From: Pseudomonas oryzihabitans
GTDB lineage: Bacteria; Pseudomonadota; Gammaproteobacteria; Pseudomonadales; Pseudomonadaceae
Assembly: GCF_001518815.1 (NCBI RefSeq)
Contig: NZ_CP013987.1
Coordinates: forward strand, 2,626,501-2,690,500
Reading direction: 5' to 3'
Length of the DNA: 64,000 bases
In this document: in pieces, positions 54,451-63,002 of the stretch
Position numbering within the stretch: position 1 is the stretch's first letter
Layout of the letters: each line of letters starts with the position of its first letter
Translations under genes and position numbers: made by a program
The notes under the pieces: generated by a model
What the model was told of the DNA's origin: nothing
What the model saw: only the letters and a program-made list of their open reading frames with translations
The model's database searches: none

Positions 54451-55794
54451 ATGCCAACTCCATCCGTGCACGAGGCGCCAGGCCTCGATCCGGTCGTGCA
54501 GCGAGCCTGCCGCAAGGCCGCCTTGCGCCTGGTGCCGCTGCTGGCCCTCGCCTACTTCTTCAACTACCTCGACCGCACCAATGTCGGCTTCGCCTCCCTG
54601 ACCATGAACGACGATCTGGGGCTCACCGCCGCCCAGTTCGGCTTTGCCGCCGGGATCTTCTACCTTGGCTATTGCCTGTTCGAGGTGCCCAGCAACCTGG
54701 CGCTCTATCGCTTCGGCGCCCGGCGCTGGTTGGCGCGGATCATGATCACCTGGGGGCTGTGCGCGGCGGCCACGGCCCTTGCCCAGGGTCCGACGAGCTA
54801 TGCGGTGATTCGCCTCCTGGCCGGCATCGCCGAGGCAGGCTTCTTTCCCGGCGTGATCTTCTTTCTGTCGCTATGGTTTCCGGTGCAGTACCGCACCCGG
54901 GTGATGGCCTGGTTTCTCTTCGCCATCCCGCTGTCCTCGGTGCTGGGCGGCCCCCTGTCCGCCGCCATGCTCCAGCTGGACGGCCTCTGGGGCTACGCCG
55001 GCTGGCAATGGCTGCTGGTGCTGCAAGGGCTGCCGGCCTGCTTCCTGGGCGTGCTCTGCCTGAAGATGCTGGCCGATCAGCCCGCCCAGGCTGCCTGGCT
55101 CAGTGCGGAAGAACGCCAGGCCCTGCAAGGCGCGCTGGACGCCGAACAGGCCAGCAAGGGCACCCACAGCTTTCGGCAGTCGCTCAAGGACGGCCGCGTC
55201 TGGCTGCTGGCGGCCATCCTCTTCAGCTACATCATCGGCATCCTGGGCATCGGCGTCTGGCTGCCGCAGATCCTCAAGAGCCATCACCTCACCACCCTGC
55301 AGATCGGCTGGATCTCCGCGGTGCCCTACATCATCGCCAGCGGTGCCATGCTGATCTGGGCGCGGATCCTGGCCGGCAAGCGGCGCTACATCCTGCACCT
55401 TGCCCTCACCTGCGGCACGGGCGCGGCGGGCTTTCTGTTTTCGGTGGTGTTCAACGAACTGCTACCGGCCCTGATCGGACTCACCGTCGCGCTGATCGGC
55501 CTGTGCTCGGTGCGCACCTGCTTCTACAGCATTCCAGCGACCTTTCTCAGCAGACAGGCCGCGGCGGGCGGCATCGCCTTCATCAACGCCACCGGCAGCC
55601 TGGGTGGCCTGGTCGGTCCCTACGCCGTGGGTTGGCTCAAGGATGCGACCGGCTCCTTCACCGCCGGCCTGCTGGGCATGGGCTGCATGCTGTGCCTGGC
55701 CACGGCGCTGACCGGCGTGCTGGGTCTGGTAGCGCGTCGCGACCGGATCAGAAGCACGGCCATCGATTCCGCCCCTGCGCCCACCGCCGCGTGA
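54451..55794 (+). CDS. MFS transporter, anion:cation symporter (phthalate/tartrate-type) family
   Basis: A 447-residue transporter with 12 predicted helices. The first helix motif (YFFNYLDRTNVGFASLTMN) and FYLGYCLFEVPSNLALYRFG are typical of the ACS family, which imports organic anions such as tartrate, glucarate, 4-hydroxyphenylacetate or phthalate. The start at 54451 is preferred to an open upstream frame because it begins exactly at the conserved cytoplasmic N-terminus. Divergent from the exported hydrolase-fold gene, which may supply its substrate. Confidence 0.9.
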   Translation: MPTPSVHEAPGLDPVVQRACRKAALRLVPLLALAYFFNYLDRTNVGFASLTMNDDLGLTAAQFGFAAGIFYLGYCLFEVPSNLALYRFGARRWLARIMITWGLCAAATALAQGPTSYAVIRLLAGIAEAGFFPGVIFFLSLWFPVQYRTRVMAWFLFAIPLSSVLGGPLSAAMLQLDGLWGYAGWQWLLVLQGLPACFLGVLCLKMLADQPAQAAWLSAEERQALQGALDAEQASKGTHSFRQSLKDGRVWLLAAILFSYIIGILGIGVWLPQILKSHHLTTLQIGWISAVPYIIASGAMLIWARILAGKRRYILHLALTCGTGAAGFLFSVVFNELLPALIGLTVALIGLCSVRTCFYSIPATFLSRQAAAGGIAFINATGSLGGLVGPYAVGWLKDATGSFTAGLLGMGCMLCLATALTGVLGLVARRDRIRSTAIDSAPAPTAA

Positions 55795-55869
55795 GGAAAG
55801 CCGGATGGCGCTGAACCTGGCCCCGGCCCAGAGCCCGAAGAGCGCGACTCCTGCGCGCTCGTTGCCCAC

Positions 55870-57084
55870 TCAGGCCGGCACCACCAGGCCCTTGTCCCGG
55901 TAGCTGTCGATGTCGATCCCGTAGGCACCCGAGGGCTTTACCGAGCGGACAATGATCAGACGATCAGCGGCATCCAGCGGATTGCGCGCCAGATCGAGCA
56001 CCTGTTCCGGCCGTGGCTGCTTGTCGGCGTCAAGGACGAGCAGGACCCGCGGCTTGAGTTTGCTGCCGGCTTCGAAGCCGATGATGATCCCGACCTCCCC
56101 GGTGCTCAGTTCGACGATTTCGCCGGGTGGGTAGACGCCAATCAACTGGATGAAGGCGAGGACGACCGTTTCGTCGAATTGCGTGCCCTTGGCTTCGAAG
56201 AGAATACGCAGGGCTTCCAGGCTCGACCGCCCTTCGCTGTAGGCCCTGTCACTGGTGATGGCATCGTAGGCATCCACCACGGCGATGATCTTGGCCTTGA
56301 AGGGGATGCGCTGCGCCGGCAGCTTTCGGGGATAGCCCAAGCCATCCATGCGCTCGTGGTGGGTATAGGCGACATCGACGGCCGCGGGCGGCACCTCGCG
56401 GTTGGCCATCAGCAGCTGCCAGCCGTAGGTGGTATGGGCTTGCATGATGAGGAATTCCTCATCGGTCAAGCGACCCGGCTTGTTGAGGATCTCGTCGGGA
56501 ACCTTGATCTTGCCAACGTCGTGCAGTATGCCGCACATGCCGAGCTCTTCGAGCTCCAGCGGCAACATGCCCAGTTCCTTGCCCAGGGCGATGGCATAGA
56601 GGGCTACGCGCAGGCAATGCTCCGCCGTGTATTCGTCACGGTGCTTGATGCGCGCCAACCAGAGGCTGGCTGCCGGGTGCTTGAGGACACTCTCGACGCA
56701 CTCGCCGATCGCCTGGCGCACTTCGCCGACATCGAGCTCCTTGCCGAACCTGACGGCATCCAGCATACGCCTCGACACCGCCTGGGCTTCGCGCCACATG
56801 GGCTCGGCGACATTGACCGCCTCCCGATAGTCGATGGCATAGGTCTTCGCCTGGGCACCTGCCGCCTGGGCGGTCGAGAGCGGGGTCAGCGACCTGTTCT
56901 GACGCCGGTCCACCCAGACGAACTCGCAGGTTTCCTGCAGGGTGCGGATGTCCTGCACGCTCTGGATGGGAAATCCCTGGAACAGAAAGGGCGTGCCTTC
57001 CCATGGGCGATCCAGTTCGCAGACGTACATGCCCAGTTGCAGCTGGGTGACAGGTACTCTGATGCTGTATTGGGGCAGCGCCAT
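55870..57084 (-). CDS. Cyclic-di-GMP phosphodiesterase, DUF3391 + HD-GYP
   Basis: A 404-residue protein. The N-terminal DUF3391 domain (about residues 5-130) includes VTQLQLGMYVCELDRPW and GFPIQSVQDIRTLQ. The HD-GYP domain (about 140-330) has HCLRVALYAIALGKELGM, ILHDVGKIKVPDEILNKPG (metal-binding HD) and HHERMDGLGYPRKL (the GYP loop), all residues needed to hydrolyse c-di-GMP. A C-terminal about 70-residue part follows. It would promote motility over biofilm. Start 57084 has GAGA upstream; the longer frame to 57117 is less likely. It is convergent with the MFS gene and near a chemoreceptor gene. Confidence 0.93.
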   Translation of the reverse strand: MALPQYSIRVPVTQLQLGMYVCELDRPWEGTPFLFQGFPIQSVQDIRTLQETCEFVWVDRRQNRSLTPLSTAQAAGAQAKTYAIDYREAVNVAEPMWREAQAVSRRMLDAVRFGKELDVGEVRQAIGECVESVLKHPAASLWLARIKHRDEYTAEHCLRVALYAIALGKELGMLPLELEELGMCGILHDVGKIKVPDEILNKPGRLTDEEFLIMQAHTTYGWQLLMANREVPPAAVDVAYTHHERMDGLGYPRKLPAQRIPFKAKIIAVVDAYDAITSDRAYSEGRSSLEALRILFEAKGTQFDETVVLAFIQLIGVYPPGEIVELSTGEVGIIIGFEAGSKLKPRVLLVLDADKQPRPEQVLDLARNPLDAADRLIIVRSVKPSGAYGIDIDSYRDKGLVVPA

Positions 57085-57435
57085 GGTTTCTCTACGAGAG
57101 CGTCGGGTGCGGATCAATAGGTATTACAATAACCATTGATACCAAAAAGCCATCATCTATGGAAGTGAGCGGACGGCTTGAGCCGATGAGCCGGCAGAAA
57201 TGAGTCGCCAGAGGCATATCATCGGATAGCCGCAGGCCAGGATGACGCACTGCTACCCAGGGTGGAGCCGGCATCTCTCACCTCCGATACCCACCGTGAT
57301 GCCCGGGCCAGCCGCTTCATGGCCTACCTCCTCGCGGAACAGCAGCCCGCTTCAGGCAGTACGGCCACTCGCGCCAGACCAGGGATGCCCTCTCACGCGG
57401 TCAGGCGCGCAGCCCAGCTGCGCGCCCGTCCGCAC
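57085..57435. other. 351-bp region between HD-GYP and chemoreceptor genes, with one hairpin
   Basis: The first half should contain the HD-GYP promoter (A+T-rich stretch at 57113-57160). Near the chemoreceptor stop, GGCGCGCAG (57404-57412) and CTGCGCGCC (57418-57426) form a perfect 9-bp hairpin with loop CCCAG, a possible terminator for the chemoreceptor gene without a T-run. An open plus-strand frame from 57262 continues antisense through the chemoreceptor and has no ribosome-binding site, so I do not call a gene. Confidence 0.45.
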
Positions 57436-59064
57436 TCATGCCAACTTGAAACGACGCACCAGGGTCTGCAGCTCCCCGGCCAGTTCGGACAGTTGCTCGC
57501 TGGCGCCCACCGTTTCGCGGTTGCCGTCGCTGGTCTGCACCGACAGGTCGCGGATGCTGATGAGGTTGCGGTCGACCTCGCGGGAGACGTGGGCCTGCTC
57601 TTCGGAGGCGGTGGCGATCTGCAGGTTGCGCTCGTCGATCAGGCGCACGGCCTGGAGGATGTCGTTCAGCGCCCGGCCGGCTTCCTGGGCCACCTCGTAG
57701 GTGGCCTGGGCCTGGTTGGTGCTGAGCTGCATGGAGTCCACGGCTTCCGCGGAGCCCTTCTGGATCGCCTGGATCATCTGCTCGATCTCGCGGGTCGACG
57801 TCTGGGTACGGTGCGCCAGAGCGCGGACCTCATCGGCGACGACGGCGAAGCCACGGCCCTGCTCGCCGGCCCGCGCCGCCTCGATGGCCGCGTTGAGCGC
57901 CAGCAGGTTGGTCTGCTCGGCGATGGAGCCGATCACGCTCAGCACCTGGCTGATGTCCTGTGCTTGCCCGGCCAGGCCTTCGACCTGCACCGACGTCGAC
58001 TGCACCTGCTGGGTGAGGCGCTGCATGGCGTCGAGCGCCTGGCCGACCTTGGCATTGCCGTTTTCCGCGGCCGCACTGGAATCCCGCGCGGCCTGGGAGG
58101 TGGAGGAGGCATTGCGCGCCACCTCTTCGACCGCAGCGCTCATCTCGGTGACCGCGGTGGCGGCCTGGTCGATCTCGGCGTTCTGGCTGGACAGCGCACG
58201 GCTGGCCTGGTCGGTGACCGCGTTCATGGTGCGGGCGGTTTCGCTCAAGCGCCCGGAGGATCGGGAGATGCCGTGCAGGGTGTCCTTGAGGTTGTCCTGC
58301 ATCTGCGCCAGGGCGCGCATGAGGCCAGCAGCCTCGTCCGCACCGCTTGGATCGATCTTGCCGGTGAGCTCGCCCTTGGCGATGGCGTTGGCCACGGCCA
58401 GGGAATCCCCGATGGGTTGGGCCAGGCTGCGGGTCAGGCGCCAGGCCAGCAGCAGGGTCACCACGACCGCCAGCAGCATGATGCCGACGGTGATGCGCAC
58501 ACTGTGCTCATAGATGCCCAACGCGGCCTGGCTGGCCTGGCGGGCGCCTTCGCTGTTGAATTCGCGCAGTGCGGTCAGTCGTTCCTGATAGCCCTCCGCG
58601 CGCAGGCGCTGGTCACCGTTGGCCAGCTTGAGCGCCTCGTTGCGGTCGGTACCGACCAAGGCGACGACGTGTTCCAGCCCTTCCAGATAGGCCTTCATCT
58701 GCAGGGCTGCCTGCTCGAAGTTGGTCCGCTCTTCAGGGGTCGAAACCAGGTGCTCCCGGTAGTAGGCCGTGCGGGCGTTCATCACGTCGCGATTCATCTG
58801 GATCTGCCGGGTCGCGATGGCCATGGCCGCGCTGTCTTCGCTGGCCAGCAGGCGGATGCTTTCCAGGCGGGTATGCAGCAGCGCGATCTGGATGTCGTCG
58901 GTGGTCTGGACGCTCGCGAGCCATTCGGCCTCCATCGCCTGTTCGGTCGCCCGCAAGGCATTGAGCTGGAACAGGGCGAACACCCCGAGCAGCATCACGA
59001 ACAGGGTGACCGCACCAAAGCAGAGGGCGGCGCGGGGGGCAATGCGTAGCGAGCGAAGGTTCAA
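57436..59064 (-). CDS. Methyl-accepting chemotaxis protein
   Basis: A 542-residue chemoreceptor: first membrane helix ([20 protein letters not shown]), a periplasmic four-helix bundle sensor of about 160 residues (4HB_MCP type), second helix ([14 protein letters not shown]), HAMP, then a long coiled signalling domain with the conserved tip [20 protein letters not shown] and [16 protein letters not shown]. No C-terminal CheR-binding pentapeptide is seen. The ligand is unknown, but small organic acids are common ligands of such sensors and fit the window. Three copies of CTGACTAT (59117-59186) lie in the upstream region. Confidence 0.95.
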   Translation of the reverse strand: MNLRSLRIAPRAALCFGAVTLFVMLLGVFALFQLNALRATEQAMEAEWLASVQTTDDIQIALLHTRLESIRLLASEDSAAMAIATRQIQMNRDVMNARTAYYREHLVSTPEERTNFEQAALQMKAYLEGLEHVVALVGTDRNEALKLANGDQRLRAEGYQERLTALREFNSEGARQASQAALGIYEHSVRITVGIMLLAVVVTLLLAWRLTRSLAQPIGDSLAVANAIAKGELTGKIDPSGADEAAGLMRALAQMQDNLKDTLHGISRSSGRLSETARTMNAVTDQASRALSSQNAEIDQAATAVTEMSAAVEEVARNASSTSQAARDSSAAAENGNAKVGQALDAMQRLTQQVQSTSVQVEGLAGQAQDISQVLSVIGSIAEQTNLLALNAAIEAARAGEQGRGFAVVADEVRALAHRTQTSTREIEQMIQAIQKGSAEAVDSMQLSTNQAQATYEVAQEAGRALNDILQAVRLIDERNLQIATASEEQAHVSREVDRNLISIRDLSVQTSDGNRETVGASEQLSELAGELQTLVRRFKLA

Positions 59065-59340
59065 GACGGGCTCCTTGAGATCAGCGAAAGGCGATCCTCT
59101 AACGCCCTAAGATCGACTGACTATTTCCTTTCTTTAGCGCGATTTTTATTTATGCGCTGATTAAATCTGACTATCTGACTGACTATTCTGGTCGTGGCTT
59201 GATCCTGACCGAAACAAGGCGTCTGGTCCCTGCACACCGTTCTTGTTCGCGGCATCGAAACTTCATCTTCCTGTCATCGAAACGACATTCGTAGCCCTCA
59301 CTGTCTGCCCTCGATGAGATCGATCTCAAACGAGGCAGGC

Positions 59341-60342
59341 ATGACCGATCTGAAACAGGTAGCGCAGCAGGCAGGCGTCTCCCGGGCCACCGCGGCGCGG
59401 GCCTTCGCCACGCCCGAACAGGTGCGCGAGAGCACCCGGCAGCGTGTGCTGGATGCTGCGCGTAGCCTCAACTTCCGGCCCAACCTGCTGGGTCGCCAGC
59501 TGCGCCAGCAGAGCACCCGGCTGATCGGCGTGGTGGTACCCAGCCTGCTCAACCCGGTGTTCGCCGAGCAGCTGCAGGCCATGGAGCGCACCGCCCGTAG
59601 CCAGGGCTACTCCCTGGTGATCGCCACCACCGATTACCAGCCCGAGCGCGAGGCGGCGGTGGTGGAAGAACTCTTGCGCCAGCGTGTCGCCGGCCTGGTG
59701 CTGACGGTGGCCGATGCCGACCGCAGCCAGGTGCTGGCCGAGCTGAGCCGGGAGCAGACGCCCTTCATCCTCGCCTACCACGAGCCCCAGCGCCCCTATG
59801 CAGCGGTGGCGGTGGACAACTGCCAGGGCATGGCCATGGCCACCGAGCACCTGCTCGCCCTGGGTCACCAACGGATCGCCCTGGTCTCGGGGCCGGCCCA
59901 GCAATCGGATCGCAGCGAGCGGCGCTTCACCGGCTATTGCCAGGCGATGGACGCCGCCGCCCTGCCCCTGCTGCCGCGCCTGGAGCTGGCCAGCCATACC
60001 GACGCCGACTGGGCGGAGCTGGCCCCACTGCTGGAGCGCCATGCGCCGACCGCCCTGCTCTGCACCAACGACCTGCTGGCCATCAGCGTCATCGCCGAGC
60101 TGCAGCGGCATGGGCTATCCGTCCCCAACGACCTCTCGGTGGTGGGCTTCGATGGCATCGCCATGGGCGCCCGCCTGGAACCCAGCCTGTGCAGTGTCAT
60201 GCAGCCGCTGCAGAGCCTGGGCGCCGTGCTCGTCACCGAATTGCTGGCGCTGATCGCCGGCAGTGCCACCCACCAGCAGTGCCTGCCCTGCCTCGTCCGT
60301 CCCGGCACCAGTGCCGGTCCTTTGAAGGAGCCTTGCCGATGA
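59341..60342 (+). CDS. LacI-family transcriptional regulator
   Basis: A 333-residue regulator. The N-terminal LacI helix-turn-helix is DLKQVAQQAGVSRATAARAF followed by the hinge QRVLDAARSLNFRPNLLGRQ; the rest is a periplasmic-binding-like effector domain (LIGVVVPSLLNPVFAEQLQA, QRIALVSGPAQQSDRSERR, LSVVGFDGIAMGARLEPS). Its stop overlaps the start of the ABC binding-protein gene (ATGA), so it is the first gene of that operon and probably controls it and itself. The start at 59341 fits the family; an upstream in-frame ATG at 59314 is less likely. Confidence 0.92.
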   Translation: MTDLKQVAQQAGVSRATAARAFATPEQVRESTRQRVLDAARSLNFRPNLLGRQLRQQSTRLIGVVVPSLLNPVFAEQLQAMERTARSQGYSLVIATTDYQPEREAAVVEELLRQRVAGLVLTVADADRSQVLAELSREQTPFILAYHEPQRPYAAVAVDNCQGMAMATEHLLALGHQRIALVSGPAQQSDRSERRFTGYCQAMDAAALPLLPRLELASHTDADWAELAPLLERHAPTALLCTNDLLAISVIAELQRHGLSVPNDLSVVGFDGIAMGARLEPSLCSVMQPLQSLGAVLVTELLALIAGSATHQQCLPCLVRPGTSAGPLKEPCR

Positions 60343-61352
60343 AATCCCGATTCCCCTTGCGTCGTCTCCTGGCCGGTGTGGCCCTGGCTTGCGGTCTGGC
60401 CAGCGCCCAGGCCGCCGAAACCGCCATCTGCTACAACTGCCCGCTGGAATGGGCCGACTGGGGCGCCCAGCTCAAGGCCATCGCCGCCGATACCGGCATC
60501 CAGGTGCCCCAGGACAACAAGAATTCCGGCCAGTCCCTGGCTCAGCTGGTGGCCGAACGCGAAGCCCCGGTGGCCGACGTCGTCTACTACGGGGTGACCT
60601 TTGGCATCCAGGCCGACAAGGCCGGGGTGCTGGAGCCCTATCGGCCCAAGCATTGGGACCAGGTCCCTGCTGGCCTCAAGGATCCCAAGGGCCAGTGGAC
60701 CGCCATTCACTCCGGCACCCTCGGTTTCATGGTCAATACCCAGGCCCTGGGCGGCAAGCCGGTACCCCAGCGCTGGAGCGATCTGCTCAAGCCCGAGTAC
60801 CGCGGCCTGGTCGGCTACCTGGATCCCTCCAGCGCCTTCGTCGGCTACGTCACCGCCGTGGCGGTGAACCAGGCCCTGGGCGGCACGCTCGACGACTTCG
60901 GCCCGGCGCTGGGCTTCTTCAAGAAGCTGGCGGCCAACGATCCCATCGTGCCCAAGCAGACCGCCTATGCGCGCCTGCTGTCCGGTGAGATCCCGATCCT
61001 GGTGGACTACGACTTCAACGCCTATCGCGCCCGCTACAAGGACAACGCCCCGGTGGCCTTCGTCATTCCCCAGGAAGGCAGCCTGACCGTGCCCTACACC
61101 ATGAGCCTGGTGAAGGGCGCGCCGCACCGCGGCAATGGCGAGAAGGTGCTGGACTACGTGCTGTCGGACAAGGGCCAGGCGCTCTGGGCCCAGGCCTATC
61201 TGCGCCCGGTGCGGGACGTGCCGCTGCCGGACGAGGTCAAGGCGCGCTTCCTGCCCGCTGCCGACTATGCCCGCGCCGGCACCGTGGACTATGGCCACAT
61301 GGCAGCGGTCCAGGAAGCCTTCGCCAAGCGCTACCAGGCCGAGGTGCGTTGA
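60339..61352 (+). CDS. ABC transporter extracellular solute-binding protein
   Basis: A 337-residue periplasmic binding protein of the iron/putrescine/phosphonate type (SBP_bac_6-like). Signal peptide LLAGVALACGLASAQA; mature start ETAICYNCPLEWADWG, with a Cys pair (C-Y-N-C) unusual for the group; later QDNKNSGQSLAQLVAERE, YYGVTFGIQADKAG, WTAIHSGTLGFMVNTQALGG and LVDYDFNAYRARYKDNA. The ligand is not clear: 2-aminoethylphosphonate, a polyamine or ferric complex could all fit. Translationally coupled to the LacI gene. Confidence 0.88.
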   Translation: MKSRFPLRRLLAGVALACGLASAQAAETAICYNCPLEWADWGAQLKAIAADTGIQVPQDNKNSGQSLAQLVAEREAPVADVVYYGVTFGIQADKAGVLEPYRPKHWDQVPAGLKDPKGQWTAIHSGTLGFMVNTQALGGKPVPQRWSDLLKPEYRGLVGYLDPSSAFVGYVTAVAVNQALGGTLDDFGPALGFFKKLAANDPIVPKQTAYARLLSGEIPILVDYDFNAYRARYKDNAPVAFVIPQEGSLTVPYTMSLVKGAPHRGNGEKVLDYVLSDKGQALWAQAYLRPVRDVPLPDEVKARFLPAADYARAGTVDYGHMAAVQEAFAKRYQAEVR

Positions 61353-61353
61353 G

Positions 61354-62211
61354 ATGCAGGGCCTCGCCATCTCCCTCGGGTGCCCTCGGGCGCCGCGTCG
61401 GCTACCCTGGCCGGCACTCGTCGCCCTGGCACCGGCGAGCGCCTTCCTGCTGGCGTTCTGGCTGTTGCCGCTGGCGCAGCTGCTGGTGCTCGGCGCCCGC
61501 CCGGACGCCGCGGGCAGCTCCGGCTACTGGCAGGTGCTGACCAGCGCCGGCTATCTATCCGGGCTCGCCCAGACGGTGGCCCTGGCCGCCGTCACCACCC
61601 TGGCTACCCTGGTGGTGGCCGGCATCACCGGCTGCTTCCTGGCGCGCCATGCCTTCGTCGGGCGCAGCCTGCTGGTGGCGCTGCTGACCTTTCCGCTGGC
61701 CTTTCCCGGCGTGGTGGTGGGCTTTTTGATCATCCTGCTGGGCGGCCGCCAGGGTCTGTTCGCCGGCCTTGGGCGCAGCCTGTTCGATGAACCCTGGGTG
61801 TTCGCCTATTCGCTGTTCGGGCTCTTTCTGGGCTATCTCTATTTTTCCATCCCGCGGGTGATCCTCACGGTGATGGCAGCCTGCGAAACCCTCGACACCA
61901 GTCTGGAAGAAGCGGCCCGCTCCCTGGGCGCCGGGCTCTTTGCCGTGGTGCGCGATGTGCTGATCCCCGGTCTGACCCCAGCCCTGCTGTCCAGCGGCGC
62001 GCTCTGCTTCGCCACCGCCATGGGCGCCTTCGGCACGGCCTTCACCCTCGGCACACGGCTCTCTGTGACGCCCATCGCCATCTACGACACCTTCACCAAC
62101 TTCGCCAACTTCGGCGTGGCGGCAGCGCTCTCGGTGGTGCTCGGCCTCGTCACCTGGCTGGTCCTGCTGCTGGCTCGGCGCCTCGGCGGCACCCAGGGAG
62201 ACTTGCGATGA
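61354..62211 (+). CDS. ABC transporter permease subunit 1
   Basis: A 285-residue binding-protein-dependent permease with about six helices (ALVALAPASAFLLAFWLLPL at the start) and the EAA loop (LEEAARSLGAGLFAVVRDVL, then IPGLTPALLSSG). One base separates it from the binding-protein stop and it overlaps permease 2 by four bases. Pairs with the second permease as a heterodimer. Confidence 0.9.
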   Translation: MQGLAISLGCPRAPRRLPWPALVALAPASAFLLAFWLLPLAQLLVLGARPDAAGSSGYWQVLTSAGYLSGLAQTVALAAVTTLATLVVAGITGCFLARHAFVGRSLLVALLTFPLAFPGVVVGFLIILLGGRQGLFAGLGRSLFDEPWVFAYSLFGLFLGYLYFSIPRVILTVMAACETLDTSLEEAARSLGAGLFAVVRDVLIPGLTPALLSSGALCFATAMGAFGTAFTLGTRLSVTPIAIYDTFTNFANFGVAAALSVVLGLVTWLVLLLARRLGGTQGDLR

Positions 62212-63002
62212 ATCGTCCCCTGCGTTTCTGGCTGCAACTGCTGTTCACCCTGCTGGTGGCCGCCTTCCTATTGGTGCCCGTGCTGCTCTCGGTGCTGGCC
62301 GGCCTTACCCGCAACTACTTCCAGGGCCTCGCCAGCGGCCTGACCCTCGACTGGGTGATCCAGGTCTGGCAGGCCTATGCCCCCACCGTCTGGCTGTCGC
62401 TGCAACTGGCGCTGGGCACGGCGGCCCTCGCGGTCATGCTCGGTGTCCCCGCGGCCTATGCCCTGGTACGGATGGACAACCGCTTCGCCCGCGCCTTCGA
62501 GGAATTGCTGGTGCTGCCGGTGGCCATGCCCGGCTTCGCCTCGGCCCTGGCGCTGCTGCTGACCTACGGGCACCTTGGCGGCTTTCGCCGCAGCCCGGTG
62601 ATCATCCTGGTCGGCCACCTGCTGTTCACCCTGCCCTTCCTGATCCGCCCGGTGATGGCGGTGCTCAGGCGCAGCCAATTGCCGCAGCTGGAAGAAGCCG
62701 CGGCCAGCCTGGGCGCCGGTCCCTGGCGGCGCTTCTTCGGCGTGGTGGTGCCCAATGCCCGCGCCGGCATCCTCGCCGGCAGCCTCATGGTGATCACCCT
62801 CTCGCTGGGCGAATTCAACCTCACCTGGATGCTGCACACGCCCCTGACCAAGACCCTGCCGGTGGGCCTGGCCGACAGCTACGCCTCGGCGCGGCTGGAG
62901 GTGGGCTCCGCCTACACCCTGATCTTCCTCTTGCTGATCGTGCCGCTGCTGGTCGCCCTCCAGGCCCTCAGCGCCCGCCTCTCCCGTGGAGCCCTGCGAT
63001 GA
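62208..63002 (+). CDS. ABC transporter permease subunit 2
   Basis: A 264-residue permease with about six helices and EAA loop LEEAAASLGAGPWRRFFGVV. Overlaps permease 1 and the ATPase gene by four bases each (ATGA). Confidence 0.9.
   Translation: MNRPLRFWLQLLFTLLVAAFLLVPVLLSVLAGLTRNYFQGLASGLTLDWVIQVWQAYAPTVWLSLQLALGTAALAVMLGVPAAYALVRMDNRFARAFEELLVLPVAMPGFASALALLLTYGHLGGFRRSPVIILVGHLLFTLPFLIRPVMAVLRRSQLPQLEEAAASLGAGPWRRFFGVVVPNARAGILAGSLMVITLSLGEFNLTWMLHTPLTKTLPVGLADSYASARLEVGSAYTLIFLLLIVPLLVALQALSARLSRGALR

Noticed and set aside
57262-59049. 595-codon plus-strand frame crossing the chemoreceptor
   Set aside because: Only its first about 50 codons are outside the chemoreceptor gene; the rest is an antisense shadow and there is no ribosome-binding site.
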